Below are positions 10,201 to 23,439 of a stretch of 64,000 nucleotides of DNA, in pieces. The stretch's first letter is position 1; each line of letters opens with the position of its first letter. Both the position numbers and the translations under genes were made by a program. The DNA is taken from assembly GCF_037042905.1 (NCBI RefSeq), contig NC_087261.1, positions 15,219,917 through 15,283,916 of the forward strand. The letters are read 5' to 3'. This DNA is from Lytechinus pictus. Its lineage: Eukaryota > Echinodermata > Echinoidea > Temnopleuroida > Toxopneustidae. Under the pieces are notes generated by a model. It was not told the DNA's origin, made no database searches, and was given only the letters and a program-made list of their open reading frames with translations.

Positions 10201-11495
10201 AAGATGGCGACGTTAACATTGCAGCAAGTTTTCCCCGTCTTTTCATATTTTTTCTCGTTTTTTTTATGAATTCTTGTTTAAAAATGAAATCAATATTGTA
10301 GAAATGTCGGAAATGAAGTTGTATCCCATTTAGAGTCTACAACTAGTCTACATGTACATGATTTATTTTAGGGCTAGATCTTTTAGAAGTAGAAATTTCA
10401 GGTTTTTCGCGGAACACGCATATGAATGAGATGCAATCCCTGGCTCCGTGGAGGGTTAAGCACACGTTAGTGAATGATTCGATCTCTGTTGGTTGTTCCG
10501 CTGAACTCCATTGGCTCCACTCACCAATTACAGAGACCGAAGTTCTAACTCAGAGACACAATGGCCATATGTTTATGTATTAAAGGAGAATGAAACTCTT
10601 GGAGCAAGTTAGCTTTTGTGAAAGCAGAAAAATCAAAGAATAAGATCAACAAAAGTTTGAGTAAAATAGGACTAGCAATAGAAGAGTTATGAGCATTTGA
10701 ATGTCGAAATCACTAATGATATGGAAATCCTCCCATTGGCAATGCGACCAAGATCTATGTCACAGATGAACAACTCTCCCCTTTTGGACACTGAAAATAT
10801 ACCCCAAAACATCTCTTTTTGCTCATTCTAATCACATGACAAACGATTCATCAATGATATAATGTTGTGAAACCTCTGTACTTGTCCTCTCATAAAGAGA
10901 ACACCTCACCTTGTGATAGACTATAAAAGTGAGAATATAAATTATAAGTGAAATAAGTACTAAAGTAATGAGGGAGTTGTACGTGTGTGACATCACAGAT
11001 CTTGGTTGCATTGCCATTATTATTCATTCAATCTTCCTCAAACTTTCAACAATATGTTTCTTTGATTTTTCTCTTTGATATGGATTCAGCTGGTTTCAAG
11101 GGTTTCATTCTCCTTTACGTTCAGATAAACCAGGGAAGTGGGAGTTGCGCGACAGCTAGCCGCAGTAAGTCACTGTTTTTTTCCTTTTAAGTTTATTTTT
11201 TCCCCGTTTTGGTGCATTTCAGGCCAAAATGGAATAATAATCTTTATTTTGGTCCAGTTCTTTTTATATATTTTTAAGAAATAAAGACAAAAATCAATGA
11301 GCCCAGTCGGGGGGATTTTGCATTGTTAACCCCTTAATGGTGGCTGCACGATCATGAGCCGTCTGTGTACAAGGAGAAATAAAAAAAATTAAAAGGTGTT
11401 TAAAAAATTCCTCGAAACAGACGGCTGCCAGCTGTCTAGCAATTGCTAACCTAATTTTCATACATATAAAAAAAATTGGCTTGCGATCGCACCTG
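10201..11495. repeat. Dispersed repeat, copy 1, interrupted by a MITE
   Basis: 10201-10470 matches 26633-26915 (shared ttttttttatgaattcttg and gtcggaaatgaagttgtatc). 10480-10579 and 11120-11440 match 32507-32950 (shared gctgaactcc, agagaccgaagttcta, ggggggattttgcattg and aacagacggctgccagctgt). The 10580-11118 MITE splits it. It is non-coding; family unknown. Confidence 0.75.
10580..11118. mobile_element. TTAA foldback MITE, family A copy 1
   Basis: It starts TTAAAGGAGAATGAAAC and ends GTTTCATTCTCCTTTA(C). The interior matches the copy at 18144. The paralogous repeat at 32620-32640 lacks it, giving an empty site. TTAA targets suggest Kolobok- or piggyBac-type mobilisation; the assignment is inferred. 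No coding capacity. Confidence 0.8.
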
Positions 11496-11497
11496 GA

Positions 11498-11936
11498 CAG
11501 TAGAGGCGCAAGGCCAATATGGGAGACTGTCTCCATGGAGAGAAATTATCTCCAATATCAGAGACTTTTATAAAGAATTTGGGTATCCTATTTCAGAGAC
11601 AGTCTCCAGTTTGGGAGACCAATTTTCTTTGTTTACATTTGCTGCAAAAGGATTACCTTGGCGGCAAATAAAAATGTATTAAGCAGATTCCTCATGAAAA
11701 ATTACCCCTTTTCACCGTCTACTTTAGAAATTCACCGTCTACTTTTGTTTTTATAAGGATTTTTGTTGTCATCCACACACAAAACAAATGGGCTTCTGAC
11801 CTCAGTGGGACAAAATTTTGGGTGGAAAAAATCATGCTTTTGTTGGTGTTGTTTCTTTTGTTCATTTGCAAAGCAAGACTCCAATATGGGAGATTGTCTC
11901 CCTTATTGGAGAGTCTCCCTCTACTGCTGGATGACG
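11498..11936 (+). mobile_element. Short-TIR element with 5-bp target duplication, copy 1
   Basis: Starts CAGTAGAGGCGCA and ends CTCTACTG. The 5-bp direct repeat ctgga occurs on both sides (11493-11497 and 11937-11941). Inside each end are gggagactgtctcc-like palindromes. The core is shared, inverted, with 31140-31610 (caccgtctactt, gaggtcagaagccc on one strand or the other). No open frame of note. The superfamily is not assigned. Confidence 0.85.
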
Positions 11937-11941
11937 TCATG

Positions 11942-13849
11942 ATATGCTAGGTATGTGACTATCGCACGATGTGATCTCAATACCGTGGCACCGGCAGCAG
12001 TTTCAGAACGAGTTTGGGTTGCTCTGTAAGGGGTGGCTTTAAATGGGTGTAGATTTGGCGGTTTCTCGCCAATTTGGCTTATTTTTACTGATGTCATAGC
12101 TGAGAAAAATCCCCTTCGCCTCGATGTCAAATTTTGAAGATCGGACGCATGGAAATTGGATTTGGCTCATGTGAAAGTCTCATGTTATCTTTACCATCGT
12201 AACCGGCCCTGAAGGTAAGTTTTGACAGATTTAAACCTATTTTAACAGCTTGTTCATATATTTTTCTTGGTGTGTGGTGAATATAAATCGAATCTAAACA
12301 TCCCATCATTTATTTTTTACTTCCTCAAAATTGATTGTCAGAAATAGCAAACTGCCGTGAGAGTTGCCTGGTGCGCGACCATCATGATGAGTGCAGTGCC
12401 GGGAGCCCTGGTATGGGTGCAACGGCTCAGAGGGGTTATGCTAGCAGTTTGTGCATCGCATTGATTTAATTATTATTTGCTTTTGAGACCTAGAGTCTAC
12501 TTGTTTATATTTATATTATAAGTTATTACATCCTTTGATGAATATAAATATACACATTACACAATTTTAGCTTGTTTTCAGTATTTTGTTGTAAGATAAG
12601 TGGGATGTCATTTATCATTTATTTAGGCAAACTTAAAATATACCAAATCAGGATTTTTTTGATTTTTTTTGCAGCAGTGAGATTTGAATAGATAACTAAT
12701 TAATTTGCTAATTGATAATTACTAATCAATACATTTCTAAAATACTGCAATCCTGAGATCTTTCTTCTGTAAGTATTCAATGCTTTATCAATCATTCTGA
12801 AAGTTTCATTTAGAAGATGTGTTGTTAAATTCCTGTCAAAAAATTCCAAACAATAAGGAAATTAGGCCCTAGGGTCCTATATAATTATAAGTTTGTATAT
12901 ATGTTCGGTAATGAGTTTATGAACAATTAACATATCAATTTACTAATTGATAATTACTAATTAAATATTCAATACATTGACCAATTAAGACAAATATTGA
13001 TATCCTTTCTCATCACCTGTTTTTACTCAGTTTTATTGAGTAAAATGAATAATTTGTAAAAAAACAATTTTTTGGGTCACGGTCGGTCACACATTTTGAA
13101 TGGTTGCAATGGTAAGACAATGGCAATAATTAAATCAGATTTTTAATATTCAACAAATCATAACTCTTAATATTTGGCCTAGGCTAGAGAGTAATGGTTA
13201 ATACCATTTTAAATGTTTTTTTCAGCCCTTTCCAATGGACTAGGTTACAACGTAATTCCGTGATTTTTATTTTTTGTCACATACCTAGATATGCCGAGCA
13301 CTAGCGGAGCACGTTAAGTAATAAGTTATTCATGTAGGGCCTATGCTATATTTCGTAGTGCTATAAATGTCTTTGGCGAGGAGATGCAATATACTTTAGT
13401 AGCCGTAATGGCGGTAATGCGCTTTCCCACCCACGTCAACTCGAAACAAGCATAACTCTGAACTTCCCGCGCCCGCGCCCCGGGCACCCGAACATCTCGC
13501 GCATACAGCGTAAGCGAGGGGTGCAAAAACGCATTGACGCCTTTACAAATAATCGACGGGGAGTTTGCAGTTATTGTGACGTTTTAAATCCTGAATACTC
13601 ACAAAATCTTGTGACTGTAGATCCTTCTTTAGATGTTCTACCAGTTGACTCTCTCCATGACGACAATGACACTGCCTTGTTTCTAATCTATTTATCCGGC
13701 TTTACCTCCTCAAAATTGTTAACCTCGCTCACGATACCGGGTAGCTATGGTGACGGGAGTGGGACAAATAAACGGGGAAATGCTTCAGAATATGCGGTCA
13801 ACGGTTTATAGTAGCTTCGTAAAAAATTGAAACAGAGCACGGGCCGCGG
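11942..13849. other. Intergenic, no gene recognised
   Basis: AT-rich, with a short local repeat of gataattactaat near 12715 and 12950. The open frames at 13341-13526 (minus) and 13521-13811 (plus) have no domain, start support or splice context, and are left uncalled. Confidence 0.5.
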
Positions 13850-14466
13850 AACGGTTTTCAAAGTGGGGGGGGGGGGGGGGCTGAGCCAAAAGTGGGGGGG
13901 GCTGACCATGCAAAAAATCACAATCATATGGTCATTTTTTAGTTTTTGTCTACGGTTTTGAAAAAGTGGGGGGGGGGGGGGGGGCTCCCGCTTCCGCGGC
14001 CCCTGCAATGGGTCAATTAGCATATTGTGCATATGATAAAGATACAAGGGCAGATACCAAAAAGGTGGGTGCAGTACACTTCCACAAACTTGGACACGAC
14101 ACTGCCCCCATCAGGCCCACCGTGAGCCAAAAGTGGGGGGGCTGACCATGCAAAAAATCACAATCATAGATATGGTCATTTTTTAGTGTTTGTCTACGGT
14201 TTTGAAAAAAGTGGGGGGGGGGGGGCTGAAGCTGAAGCTGAAGCCCCCCCCCCCCCCCGCTTCCGCGGCCCCTGCAATGGGTCAATTAGCATATTGTGCA
14301 TATAATAAGGATACAAGCTAGGGCAGATACCAAAAAGGTGGGTGCAGTACACTTCCGCAAACTTGGACACGACACTGCCCCCATCAGGCCCACCGTGATC
14401 AGACCGTGATGGCCCCACCCCTACATGTATATATGCACCTCTTTGTGACCCCCCCCCCCCCCCCCC
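13850..14466. repeat. Two ~241-bp tandem units with long G and C tracts
   Basis: gagccaaaagtggggg starts at 13883 and again at 14124, followed in both by gctgaccatgcaaaaaatca and later by tccgcggcccctgcaatggg. Homopolymer G runs reach about 18 and C runs about 19. Such tracts could form G-quadruplexes, and their exact lengths may be unreliable. Confidence 0.8.
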
Positions 14467-16409
14467 GTACTATCTTCAGGAGTAAATAAATGTTCTGTCC
14501 TTGGGGTGCTGTGTATGTTATTTTCCATAGGCAGCTCCCATTGAAAACCTGGAAGGTTTGCTAAATTAATGGAAGAAATAATATGATCGACCTATATATT
14601 TTTAAAAGAAAACCTTTGGGGCCGGGGGACTGCATGCCGGGGCTATTGTCAAATTCAAACCGGCACCCGGGCCCCCTCCCCTGTAAAAAAATTGTTCCAT
14701 GGGATGTTTTTAAATTCATTATACAAATTAATTGACTTGAACTATGTTGCTTTAATTTTTACCCAATATCTTTAGATATTGGATGGGCTCCGGGCATATG
14801 GGCAAAAACAAAAAAGAACTCTATATATAAACATTCTCTTAAATCTTTTTTTCAAGATCGTATAAATCAATTAAGCTCTAAAAGTGATAATGTGGTACGT
14901 CGGAGAACATAGCTCTATATGTCTTAATCGCAAATTGACAAACTTACAAGGTTTTAAGACATTTTTATAAAGCCTATAAAGTATATAGAAACCAAATAGT
15001 TCTGTTGGCAAATTCATAAGATTTTATGGAATAAGAACTCGTACAATTAACGCTATATTAGGCATTCCAAATTTTATTAACTTTTTCATTATCTTTTCAA
15101 TATATTCATTTTTATTTGGGGTGGTCATTGAACTTGAGCATTTTCTAAATATGCAATTTACACACTAAACATTTGGATGTTTTCTTTTTCAAATTTACTG
15201 GTAAGTGATAGATTCACACCCCCCCCCCAAAAAAAAAATAGAGCAAAAGAACAATGTTTTTTCTTCTTCTCTTCTTCCTAGTACTGCATTCAATCTCCAC
15301 AATCGAGATATAATTGCTGTTGATTCTATACAAAGGGGAAGTCCACCCATATAAAAATAGAAAATTAAAAAAGGGTAATAAAAAAGCACAACACTGAAAA
15401 TCTCCTTCAATTTCACTTTGGAAAATGCAAAAACGCCCCCATGACAAGCTCGCGCTCACTTCACTCCCTCGATTTGATTTTAACATCATATACCCCCCCC
15501 CCTTCCCTTGGTAAAAATTTCTACTTACAGCCATGATCAAGATAAACTATATTTTGTTTTTCATCGAGAACTAGTGAGTGGTGTCCTCCGTTTCCAATTT
15601 GAACAAGTTACGAGAGATTAAGCAAAACTTTGGAATATAAATTTTTGTTATACATTAAATGTTGATGAATTGAGTTTTGGCGAAGGGTCAACATCATCAT
15701 CATTATCTTCACCATCATCGTCATCTTCACCGTCATCATCATTCTTCATGATTATTTATTATAGCAAATGTTTTTCCTTTTTTTCTCAGTTGATATTTTA
15801 ATAATTGTAGTCATCCATTCTCCTCATTCAATATGATATATTTAATAGACGTTTTGGTTTGTAATATTTTCAAGCATTCTTGCTTACAATGACAATCCAT
15901 CTTCTGCAAGTGCTTTATGTTCAATGATACATATTTCTCATGTATTGTCAAAATCTCTCTATATTTTCATGTTACCAGTACCATATTATATTGTTATGCA
16001 GAAGAAAAATAAAAATCAAATCAAATCAAACATTGTAAATTATACTCTAAAGTATATTATCATCCTACATTCCAATCTTATAGAAGCATAGTTTCCTTTG
16101 ATTTTTTTTTCAAGTTTAGTTTTTGTGGAATCCATAATTGGATTTCAGAGTCGTTCCGTGCCCTCCGTCTGTAAATGTTTTTTTTTTTTGGTAATCTTTA
16201 TAAAAATTTTTTTTTAGCTCTAGTCATACAAATTTGGTGATTGGACATTAGAAAGCTGCAGGCAAAGATTATACCATGAAATGTCTAGCCCATTCCATAT
16301 AAAACTAAGAACAAAATATAACTGCCACTTATAACCCTTTTTGATCTAGTGCATGATCAAAACAAATTTTCTTCATACAAAATTGCACAATTCATCCAAT
16401 AAACACATA
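14467..16409. other. Intergenic, no gene recognised
   Basis: AT-rich. It has C and A homopolymers near 15220-15240 and a cat/atc-rich simple repeat at about 15690-15750. I see no coding exon. Confidence 0.5.
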
Positions 16410-16722
16410 GGCCCGTATTCTGAAGTCAGGTTTAACTTAGACCATGGGTCTAACTCTGTGCTAAATTTATGGGAAGCCAAAAGTGTCAAATTTTTTATCA
16501 AGTTGTATGTTTCTTATGTTTGCTGAGCTCTTTCCTGATTCATCGATGGTGAAGACAATCATCGTTTTATACTTCCTAGACAATTATGAATGATTTGAGA
16601 GCCAAATGAGCTGAAATATGATATCTGTACTGTTAGTGATTTATGTAACAATTGGCTATCCATACTTAAAAAAAAAAATTTAAACCTGAGTTTAAGTTAA
16701 ACCCGACTTCAGAATACGGGCC
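16410..16722. mobile_element. Foldback MITE with ggcccgtattctgaagtc ends
   Basis: Starts ggcccgtattctgaagtc and ends gacttcagaatacgggcc, nearly perfect over about 30 bp. Flanked by ata on both sides (possible 3-bp target duplication). No coding capacity. Confidence 0.85.
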
Positions 16723-17018
16723 ATACTGTATATATCCTCAACATACTAATGTTTTGGGGCATACACTTCCTTATTCTAGTAGTATAGAAGTTCACTTAAG
16801 GGGGAATTAGCAAAACCAAAAATGGGTTTTGAGTGTACTCTCAACAATAGACAAATAAAAGAAACTGAAAGTGTGACTGTCACTGAAGGAACGTATTTAT
16901 TGTCTTGATTATTGTTGGAAACATGTGCACATAAACAATAGAAAACAAAAAGAAAAAAAACAGCAACAAAAGAGAGGATGATTGTGCAAGCTCTAAAAAA
17001 TGCTTCTGTTAAAATGTT

Positions 17019-17593
17019 TTAAAGGGATGGTCCGGGCTGAAAATATTTATATCTTAATACAAAGAGTAGAATTCACTGAGCAAAATGCCGAAAATTTCAT
17101 CAAAATCGGATAACAAATGAAGTTTAAAGTTTAGCAATATTTTGTGAAAACAATCGTCATGAATATTCATTAGGTGGGCTGATGATGTCACATCCCCACT
17201 TTCCGTTTTCTTATGTTATTACATAAAATCATAATTGTTTTATTATTTCATACTTGTGTGAATAATGTCTCCCTTATAATGAAATAAGTTGCAGCAATAA
17301 ATATCTAATGCACTAAATCAGTTGTCAATCCAATTTTCTAGTTCTTGGAGGAAACAAATTGAATAAACCCAATTTCATATAATAAAATACAAAAGAACAA
17401 GTGGGGATGTGACATCATCAGCCCACCTAATGAATATTCATGACGACTGTTTTCACAAAATATTGCTAAAGTTTAAAATTCAATAAATTTGTTATTTGTT
17501 ATCCGATTTTTATGAAATTTTCAGCATTTTGCTCAGTGAATTATACTCTATTTATTATACTATCAATACTTTCAGCCCGGACCATCCCTTTAA
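17019..17593. mobile_element. TTAA foldback MITE, family B
   Basis: TTAA-bounded. The left end aaagggatggtccgggctga is matched by tcagcccggaccatcccttt at the right, and the arms stay complementary for about 190 bp (shared gtggggatgtgacatcatca on one strand). Kolobok-like by target site; inferred. Confidence 0.87.
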
Positions 17594-18143
17594 GTAGCTC
17601 ATCTTGTGCCCTCATGATAAATGAATCGAAATTGCCAGAAATTTGCAAAGTCCAAGGATTGTATACCCTTGAGCATTTTGTGTGATTAAAACGAGACCCA
17701 TCATTACAAGTTAATAGAAATGTTCCAGTCACCCACCAATGAAGAGATGTAATAGTTTTCATTAGTCTGTAGTTGGAATTCAGAATGTGTTTGCTTTATA
17801 TTAAAGATGAGACCTAATCATAATAAGTTAGACAAAAAGCCAATGCAAAAGGAATGGTGGCAGGCCCAAACCATATTTCCAGTGGGTCTGTTGTTCTATG
17901 GAGGTACTGAACATCTTTGTGATTTGATTTTATACGCTGCAGTCACATCAACACAACCGACTCCAAACCGACCAATGTTGTGCCATAACAAATAACGTAA
18001 TAGCTTTGATTGGCCTCGAGACTGTTGGGTCGGTGTGACTGAAGCATTACAGACAAAGCAATTAATCAGGCAAATGCATGGCATACTCTGGCACAGATTG
18101 CAGAAAAGCTGATGAAATATGCTTTGGCTGTTAAACTGGTTTA
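17594..18143. other. Intergenic, nothing recognised
   Basis: Between two foldback MITEs. Short open frames only. Confidence 0.5.
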
Positions 18144-18734
18144 TTAAAGGAGAATGAAACCCTTGAAACCAGCTGAATCCATATCAAAGAGAAAAATCAA
18201 AGGAACACATTGTTGAAAGTTTGAGGAAGATTGAATGAATAATAAGAAAGTTATGAGCATTTGAATATTGAGATCACTAGTGCCATGTAGATCCTCCCAT
18301 TGGCAATGCGACCAAGATCTGTGATGTCACACACGTACAACTCTCCCATTTGGACACTGAAAATATACCCCAAAACATTTCTTTTTGCTCATTCTAATCA
18401 TATGACAAACGATTCATCAATGATATAATGTTGTGAAACCTCTGTACTTGTCATCTCATAAAGAGAACACCTCACCTTGTGATAGACTCTATAAAAGTGA
18501 GAATATAAGTGAAATAAGTACTAAAGTAATGAGGGAGTTGTACGTGTGTGATATCACAGATCTTGGTCGCATTGCCGATGGGAGGATCTACATGGCACTA
18601 GTGATCTCAATATTCAAATGCTCATAACTTTCTTATTATTCATTCAATCTTCCTCAAACTTTCAACAATGTGTTCCTTTGATTTTTCTCTTTGATATGGA
18701 TTCAGCTGGTTTCAAGGGTTTCATTCTCCTTTAA
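18144..18734. mobile_element. TTAA foldback MITE, family A copy 2
   Basis: TTAAAGGAGAATGAAACCC at the left, GGGTTTCATTCTCCTTTAA at the right. The arms are about 200 bp and nearly perfectly complementary (gggagttgtacgtgtgtgat against its inverse). It is the intact relative of the copy at 10580. Confidence 0.9.
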
Positions 18735-20321
18735 GGTTCTAGAGATGTATTTGAACCTTCATTACTTCCGTCGACACCTAATCTGTCAGCCGTACCTGTG
18801 GAAATTTGCGGTCAAAGGAACATGATGCTGGCGATGATATAAAATGTACATGAGAACACATTTATAAGTACATCTAATATATGACAAACAGGCTTACCCT
18901 AGACAGCTCAATATCCTTTTCATTTGAAATTTTCTCTACTCACGTGCAACGTCTATAATTATGAACATAAAACTTGTAATTTTTGATGGGTCTGGAATTT
19001 GTGCAGAATATTCAAATAGACGAGAGATATACAACGTTAAGCAACACTGGTATACCTTACAAGGCCAAAAAGAACATTAAAGATAAATAGATTACAAATC
19101 TGAATTAACACAAATTATCTTCGCTGAAAAAAAAAAAAAATTACATTGGAGAATTCATTATAAAACCATGTACACTGCCTGTATCAAATAACAGTAATTA
19201 ATATTCTTTATCAACAGCCAGAAAAATTGTCAAACAATTCATCAACTAATTTGATTTATTGATTTACCTTTTCACAAAATATACAAAGAGCATTTTATTT
19301 TTTCTCTATTCATGATTGATGTATAGATGTAACTGATTCTGGGTATGCAGGATATAATTCAAGCAAATGCAGTATTTAATAAAAAGGCACCACAAACAAT
19401 AATGAATAATCAATGAGTACAACACTTAGAGTGAGCAGAATAGTATTTAATTGGATTTCAAATTGCGAGTATTCATCTGCCATGAAAAAAAATGTAAAAA
19501 AATCATGTAGAATGACTGAAATATCAATTGGTCCGGTCAATGGGATGAAATCAAAATATTATCAAAGATAATGCAAAAAGGAAACAAAATCTACAGCGAA
19601 TGCCTGATGCCTAAAACGCCATCAGAGCTGTTAAAATCATAACAAAAATATACACTGAAAACATAACAGGGTGGTAATATCAATGGCTTAAACAGGAGAA
19701 TGAAGAGATATTGCAAGACAATGACAAGTTGATAACTTTATAGCATTATACAGTCAACTCAAATGAAATAGATAATATTCATGCAAGCTATTTGAGTATA
19801 CACATGTTTCCCCCACGATGCAAAGGACTAATGAAGTGCAGTGTTATTCAATTTCTTATCTTGGCTACAGCCATGCAACCGAAAAGTAAAGGCCTTGCAG
19901 GTCTTCACTATATACATGTAGTACAGGATACAAAGACAGGTGTAAATTTTTTTTTTTTTTTTAATTTCCTTGCACAATAGTTGTTGTCATCAAAGTGTAT
20001 TAACATTGTACATGTACAATGTATTTGAGTGATTTTTTCGTCAGATGTGATTCTTGATTGTTTTTCGACATATTAAAAGACTTACATGGCGTTGCTTCAA
20101 GACCAAAATTTGGGTATACATATGTTGCACTGTGATTTGTAACTTGCATGTTTCAAAACCGCCTACTGGATAGAATTCCAATGTCTCAACATAAAGCTTG
20201 AAGAAATCAAGAAATCTTGCAGAATTATTTCTAAAAAGAGGTACATCGTATTATACATAGTGCATACATGTAGAAGAGCGAACTCATTTATGCACACTGG
20301 TGTACAACATGTATAGTACAG
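18735..20321. other. Intergenic, no gene recognised
   Basis: AT-rich with A and T homopolymers (around 19125 and 19945). No coding exon, RNA gene or clear repeat is seen. Confidence 0.5.
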
Positions 20322-20545
20322 CTTCCACACTAGCGCTATGGTTATGGCTGGCTAAGTGTAGGTTTCTCAGTGAAGGTTACATGACTCTTGACAGAACCCG
20401 ACCAAAACATTGCTGGGACACAGCTTGACAAGATAACCGCAGAACAGACTGCCTAAAAGTTACCGTACCGTATAAGGTCCAAAATGGTCAGGACAATCAC
20501 TTGACCATCACTAAGCAACCTTGACCATAGTACTAGTGTGAAGTC
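20322..20545. mobile_element. Small foldback MITE
   Basis: cttccacactagcgctatgg at the left is an imperfect inverse of ccatagtactagtgtgaagt at the right, continuing with gctaagtg against cactaagc. The target duplication is unclear. Confidence 0.65.
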
Positions 20546-21097
20546 TCTTTAGTGATCCAATATGGACTGACTTTTAGGGAGCAATCTAATGACATGAAAT
20601 GCTGGTTGGCAGTTCACATTTGTTGGCTCCCGAGGAGAAGGAAACGACTGCTTGTATGCAAAAATTAAGACCACTGATTGAAAAATCGCTAGTAAAGATT
20701 TGGTAATTGACTGCTAGGCAATAAGGGCAATGCAAGTTGGTGCACATGAAACCATGAAAGAGCGCCCATCTATTCAGTTTGTAAATGAACCATACATTTC
20801 GAAATAATTGTCAAAAAGACTCTTATTCAAGCATTTTATATAATTAAACAGAATAACATATAATAAAACAAGTACCAACATTTTATTGTTAAATGTACAT
20901 GTATGTCACCTTAACATAGTAGTCCGAGCTCACTGTTAATAAAATCTTCAGCCTCCACTATCCAAAGTAAGCAGGAATGCCACTATAGAATAATGAATGC
21001 CTGAAAACCATGTAGAATGAACCATTTATTAAGTGTATTTTCCATGGACTAGTTAATTGGGACTAAATTCAAGCTATAACCTGCAAAGAATCATCTG
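20546..21097. other. Intergenic, nothing recognised
   Basis: No open frame or repeat of note. Confidence 0.45.
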
Positions 21098-21243
21098 GTC
21101 CCCATTGCATAAAAGTTGCTTTGCCAGGCAACGGTAACTTGCATGTAATCCTTAGTTGTGATTGGCTGTTGATCAGCGTTACCATGGTAGTTACCATTGA
21201 ATGGCAAAGTTATGGTAATAGTAACTTTAAGGCAACAGGGTCC
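21098..21243. mobile_element. Small foldback MITE (ggtccc...ttgca type)
   Basis: ggtccccattgcataaaagtt at the left against aactttaaggcaacagggtcc at the right, imperfect. Internal ggtaact/agttacc pairs add to the fold. Confidence 0.6.
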
Positions 21244-21311
21244 TGCTGTGTTATTTGATGACTTTTTGCTACAGCGTATCAACTGAGCCCCCCCTCCCCT
21301 AATGTATGCAT

Positions 21312-21453
21312 CAAGGATGTAGTCTAGGCCAGTAGTTCCGAGTCATTAGGCCGCTGGAGAAAACCTTCTCCCATAGGTGTTGTACGCGGGACTCGGGCCA
21401 AGACCAAGGCTGGCAAAATGCGGCCTCGAGGTCAGCTTCCGACTACATCCCTG
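21312..21453. mobile_element. hAT MITE, 142 bp
   Basis: TIRs CAAGGATGTAGTC and GACTACATCCCTG, with an exact 8-bp direct repeat gtatgcat at 21304-21311 and 21454-21461. The CAGGG-type end and 8-bp duplication fit hAT. Confidence 0.82.
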
Positions 21454-21461
21454 GTATGCAT

Positions 21462-22090
21462 CATCATTAAAGAGCAAGCTCAACAATGACGTTCTCCTAG
21501 GAAACCAACAAGTAAACAAACATTGAAAATATTTATCATAGGCAAATTGAAAAGCACCCTGTTATACTGTATGTTACGATATTCTATTCCTTTTTACATC
21601 ACGATAGAAATATTTTCAACTATAAAATTGGTGAGACACATGTAAAAAGGTGGCTAGTTGTTTTTAGATGGTTGGATGGTGTGGATCTACAATGTGTTCC
21701 AAATGCGATACCTGAGGTACAAACAACGGGATAGAGAAACAAACCACTAAAATCTACTCCATATAACATTCATTGAGGGGCATGTCGATGTCTGTCTTCG
21801 GAATCATTAAAAGAAGTTAAGAAGCTCCACATCGAAGACCAATGTTGAATTTGGAGGGATAGTGGAAATAGCCGTTAAGGAAAATATGATTTCAAAAGAT
21901 AGTAAGCACAAGTTAGAGTTAATCGAGAGTTTATTGCCCAGAGGCATAAATCTCAAGAAAAAATGTGTTAATACATGGCACGTTACAACTTTAAACCTTT
22001 GGGGTCAGAATGGCATAGTGGAAAACTTTCCAGTCAAAGCTCAGAAGCCATTTCATAATGAAGGGTAGTTGACTAGTTGTATGGTAATAA
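21462..22090. other. Intergenic, no gene recognised
   Basis: The open frame at 21862-22068 has no domain and is not called. Confidence 0.45.
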
Positions 22091-22933
22091 ATGGAACGCC
22101 TCTGACAGTCTTGCCTGCATTACGCGATTCAATATAGCATCAGTGCTGACTTTGAAAACAGCTATTGAATAATTATTCACAAAAAAATACATTCATATGA
22201 TAATAAAATACTACTGTATGTCCATTGACCCAACATGACTTTTGACCATGATCATATGACCCAAGACGTATGTAAAACAATCATCCACACTTGATTACCC
22301 TTACATGTATGTCTATCGTTTCATGAATTACTGGTATATCCATAAACTTTCTAATGTAATGCCAACTCAACAAATACCCCCATTACAGCCAAAGTTCATT
22401 GACCTTAAATGACCTTTGATCTTGGTCATGTGACCTGAAATGGATACAGGATATGCAGGGATTCATGGTTGCTCTTTATGTCCAAGTTTCATGAACTAGA
22501 TCCATAAACTTTGAAAGTTATGACAATTCCACAAATACCCCCAACATTACCAAAGTTTGTTGACCCTAAATGACCTTTGACCTTGGTCTTGTGACCTGAA
22601 ACTCGCAGGATGTTCAAGTTTCATGAACTAGGTCCATATGATGACATTTCAAAAACTTAACCTTGGTTAATATTTCGATATTGATTCCCCAAACATGGTG
22701 TAAGTTTGTTGACCCTAAATGACCTTTGACCTGGTCATGTGACCTGAAACTCATACAGGATGTTCAGTAATACTTGATTACCCTTATGATTAAGTTTCAT
22801 GAACTAGATCCTTATATCTTCTAAGTAATGATGACAATTCAAAAACTTGACCTTGGTTTAAGATTTCAATGTTGACGACGCCGCCGCCATCGGAAAAGCG
22901 GTGCCTTTAGTCTCGCTCTGATGCAGGCGAGAT
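22091..22933. mobile_element. DR1-bearing dispersed element, copy 1
   Basis: Begins tggaacgcctctgacagtct and ends cggaaaagcggtgcc...atgcaggcgaga, with gcctgcat and atgcaggc in inverted orientation at the two ends. The interior is 160-190-bp tandem units with tgaccctaaatgacctttga, catgtgacctgaaac and aagtttcatgaact. It shares ends and units with 29831-30789. Confidence 0.8.
22571..22732. promoter_or_regulatory. Two exact DR1 motifs in the dispersed element
   Basis: tgacctttgacct at 22571-22583 and 22720-22732. Its reverse is AGGTCA-A-AGGTCA, the consensus DR1 for RXR/HNF4/PPAR-type receptors. A one-mismatch site (tgacctttgatct) is at 22410. Function in this place is unproven. Confidence 0.55.
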
Positions 22934-23439
22934 ACAAATTGCGTTATCAGATCAATTTTGTATGTATTATATTGCTTTTTGCCATTTCTTCTTCATTTGA
23001 TTTTTGTACTTTTTGTTTTTCATTGTTTTTTCAATGAACTTTGTCAGGGACTCTTGAGATCATAAACAGCATAAAATAAATCCATTTTAATAGTCCAGCA
23101 AAACTAACAATAATCATACATATATGATTTTTTGGTTGAAAACACAATTGCATTGACTTTGTACATAAAATCAAGTTTTTGAGCAATTTTTGGTCAAACA
23201 TGCACTTACACAATGTTGCATAGTTTCGGAACCGTGTACCCGGGCGTCGCAAAATTGGTCTCACAAGATGTGCAATACTTTAAAATAAAAGGTCAGAGAG
23301 TGGCGCGGTCAAAAAAATTCACGCGGCAAAAATATTGCACGCATCGTTGGAGGGGGCCTCCGGCCTAGATAGGGCTAAGAATACATCAATCCCATAGAAT
23401 CATGTACCGGTCACCCCTCAGCTACCCCTGTTTATTCAT
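22934..23439. other. Old dispersed repeat fragment
   Basis: The 22935-23080 part resembles 2640-2830 in Kelch-like intron 3. The rest shows no gene. Confidence 0.45.

Noticed and set aside
13521..13811. 96-residue plus-strand open frame
   Set aside because: No recognisable domain, no splice or start support, and it runs into the tandem G-tract repeat.
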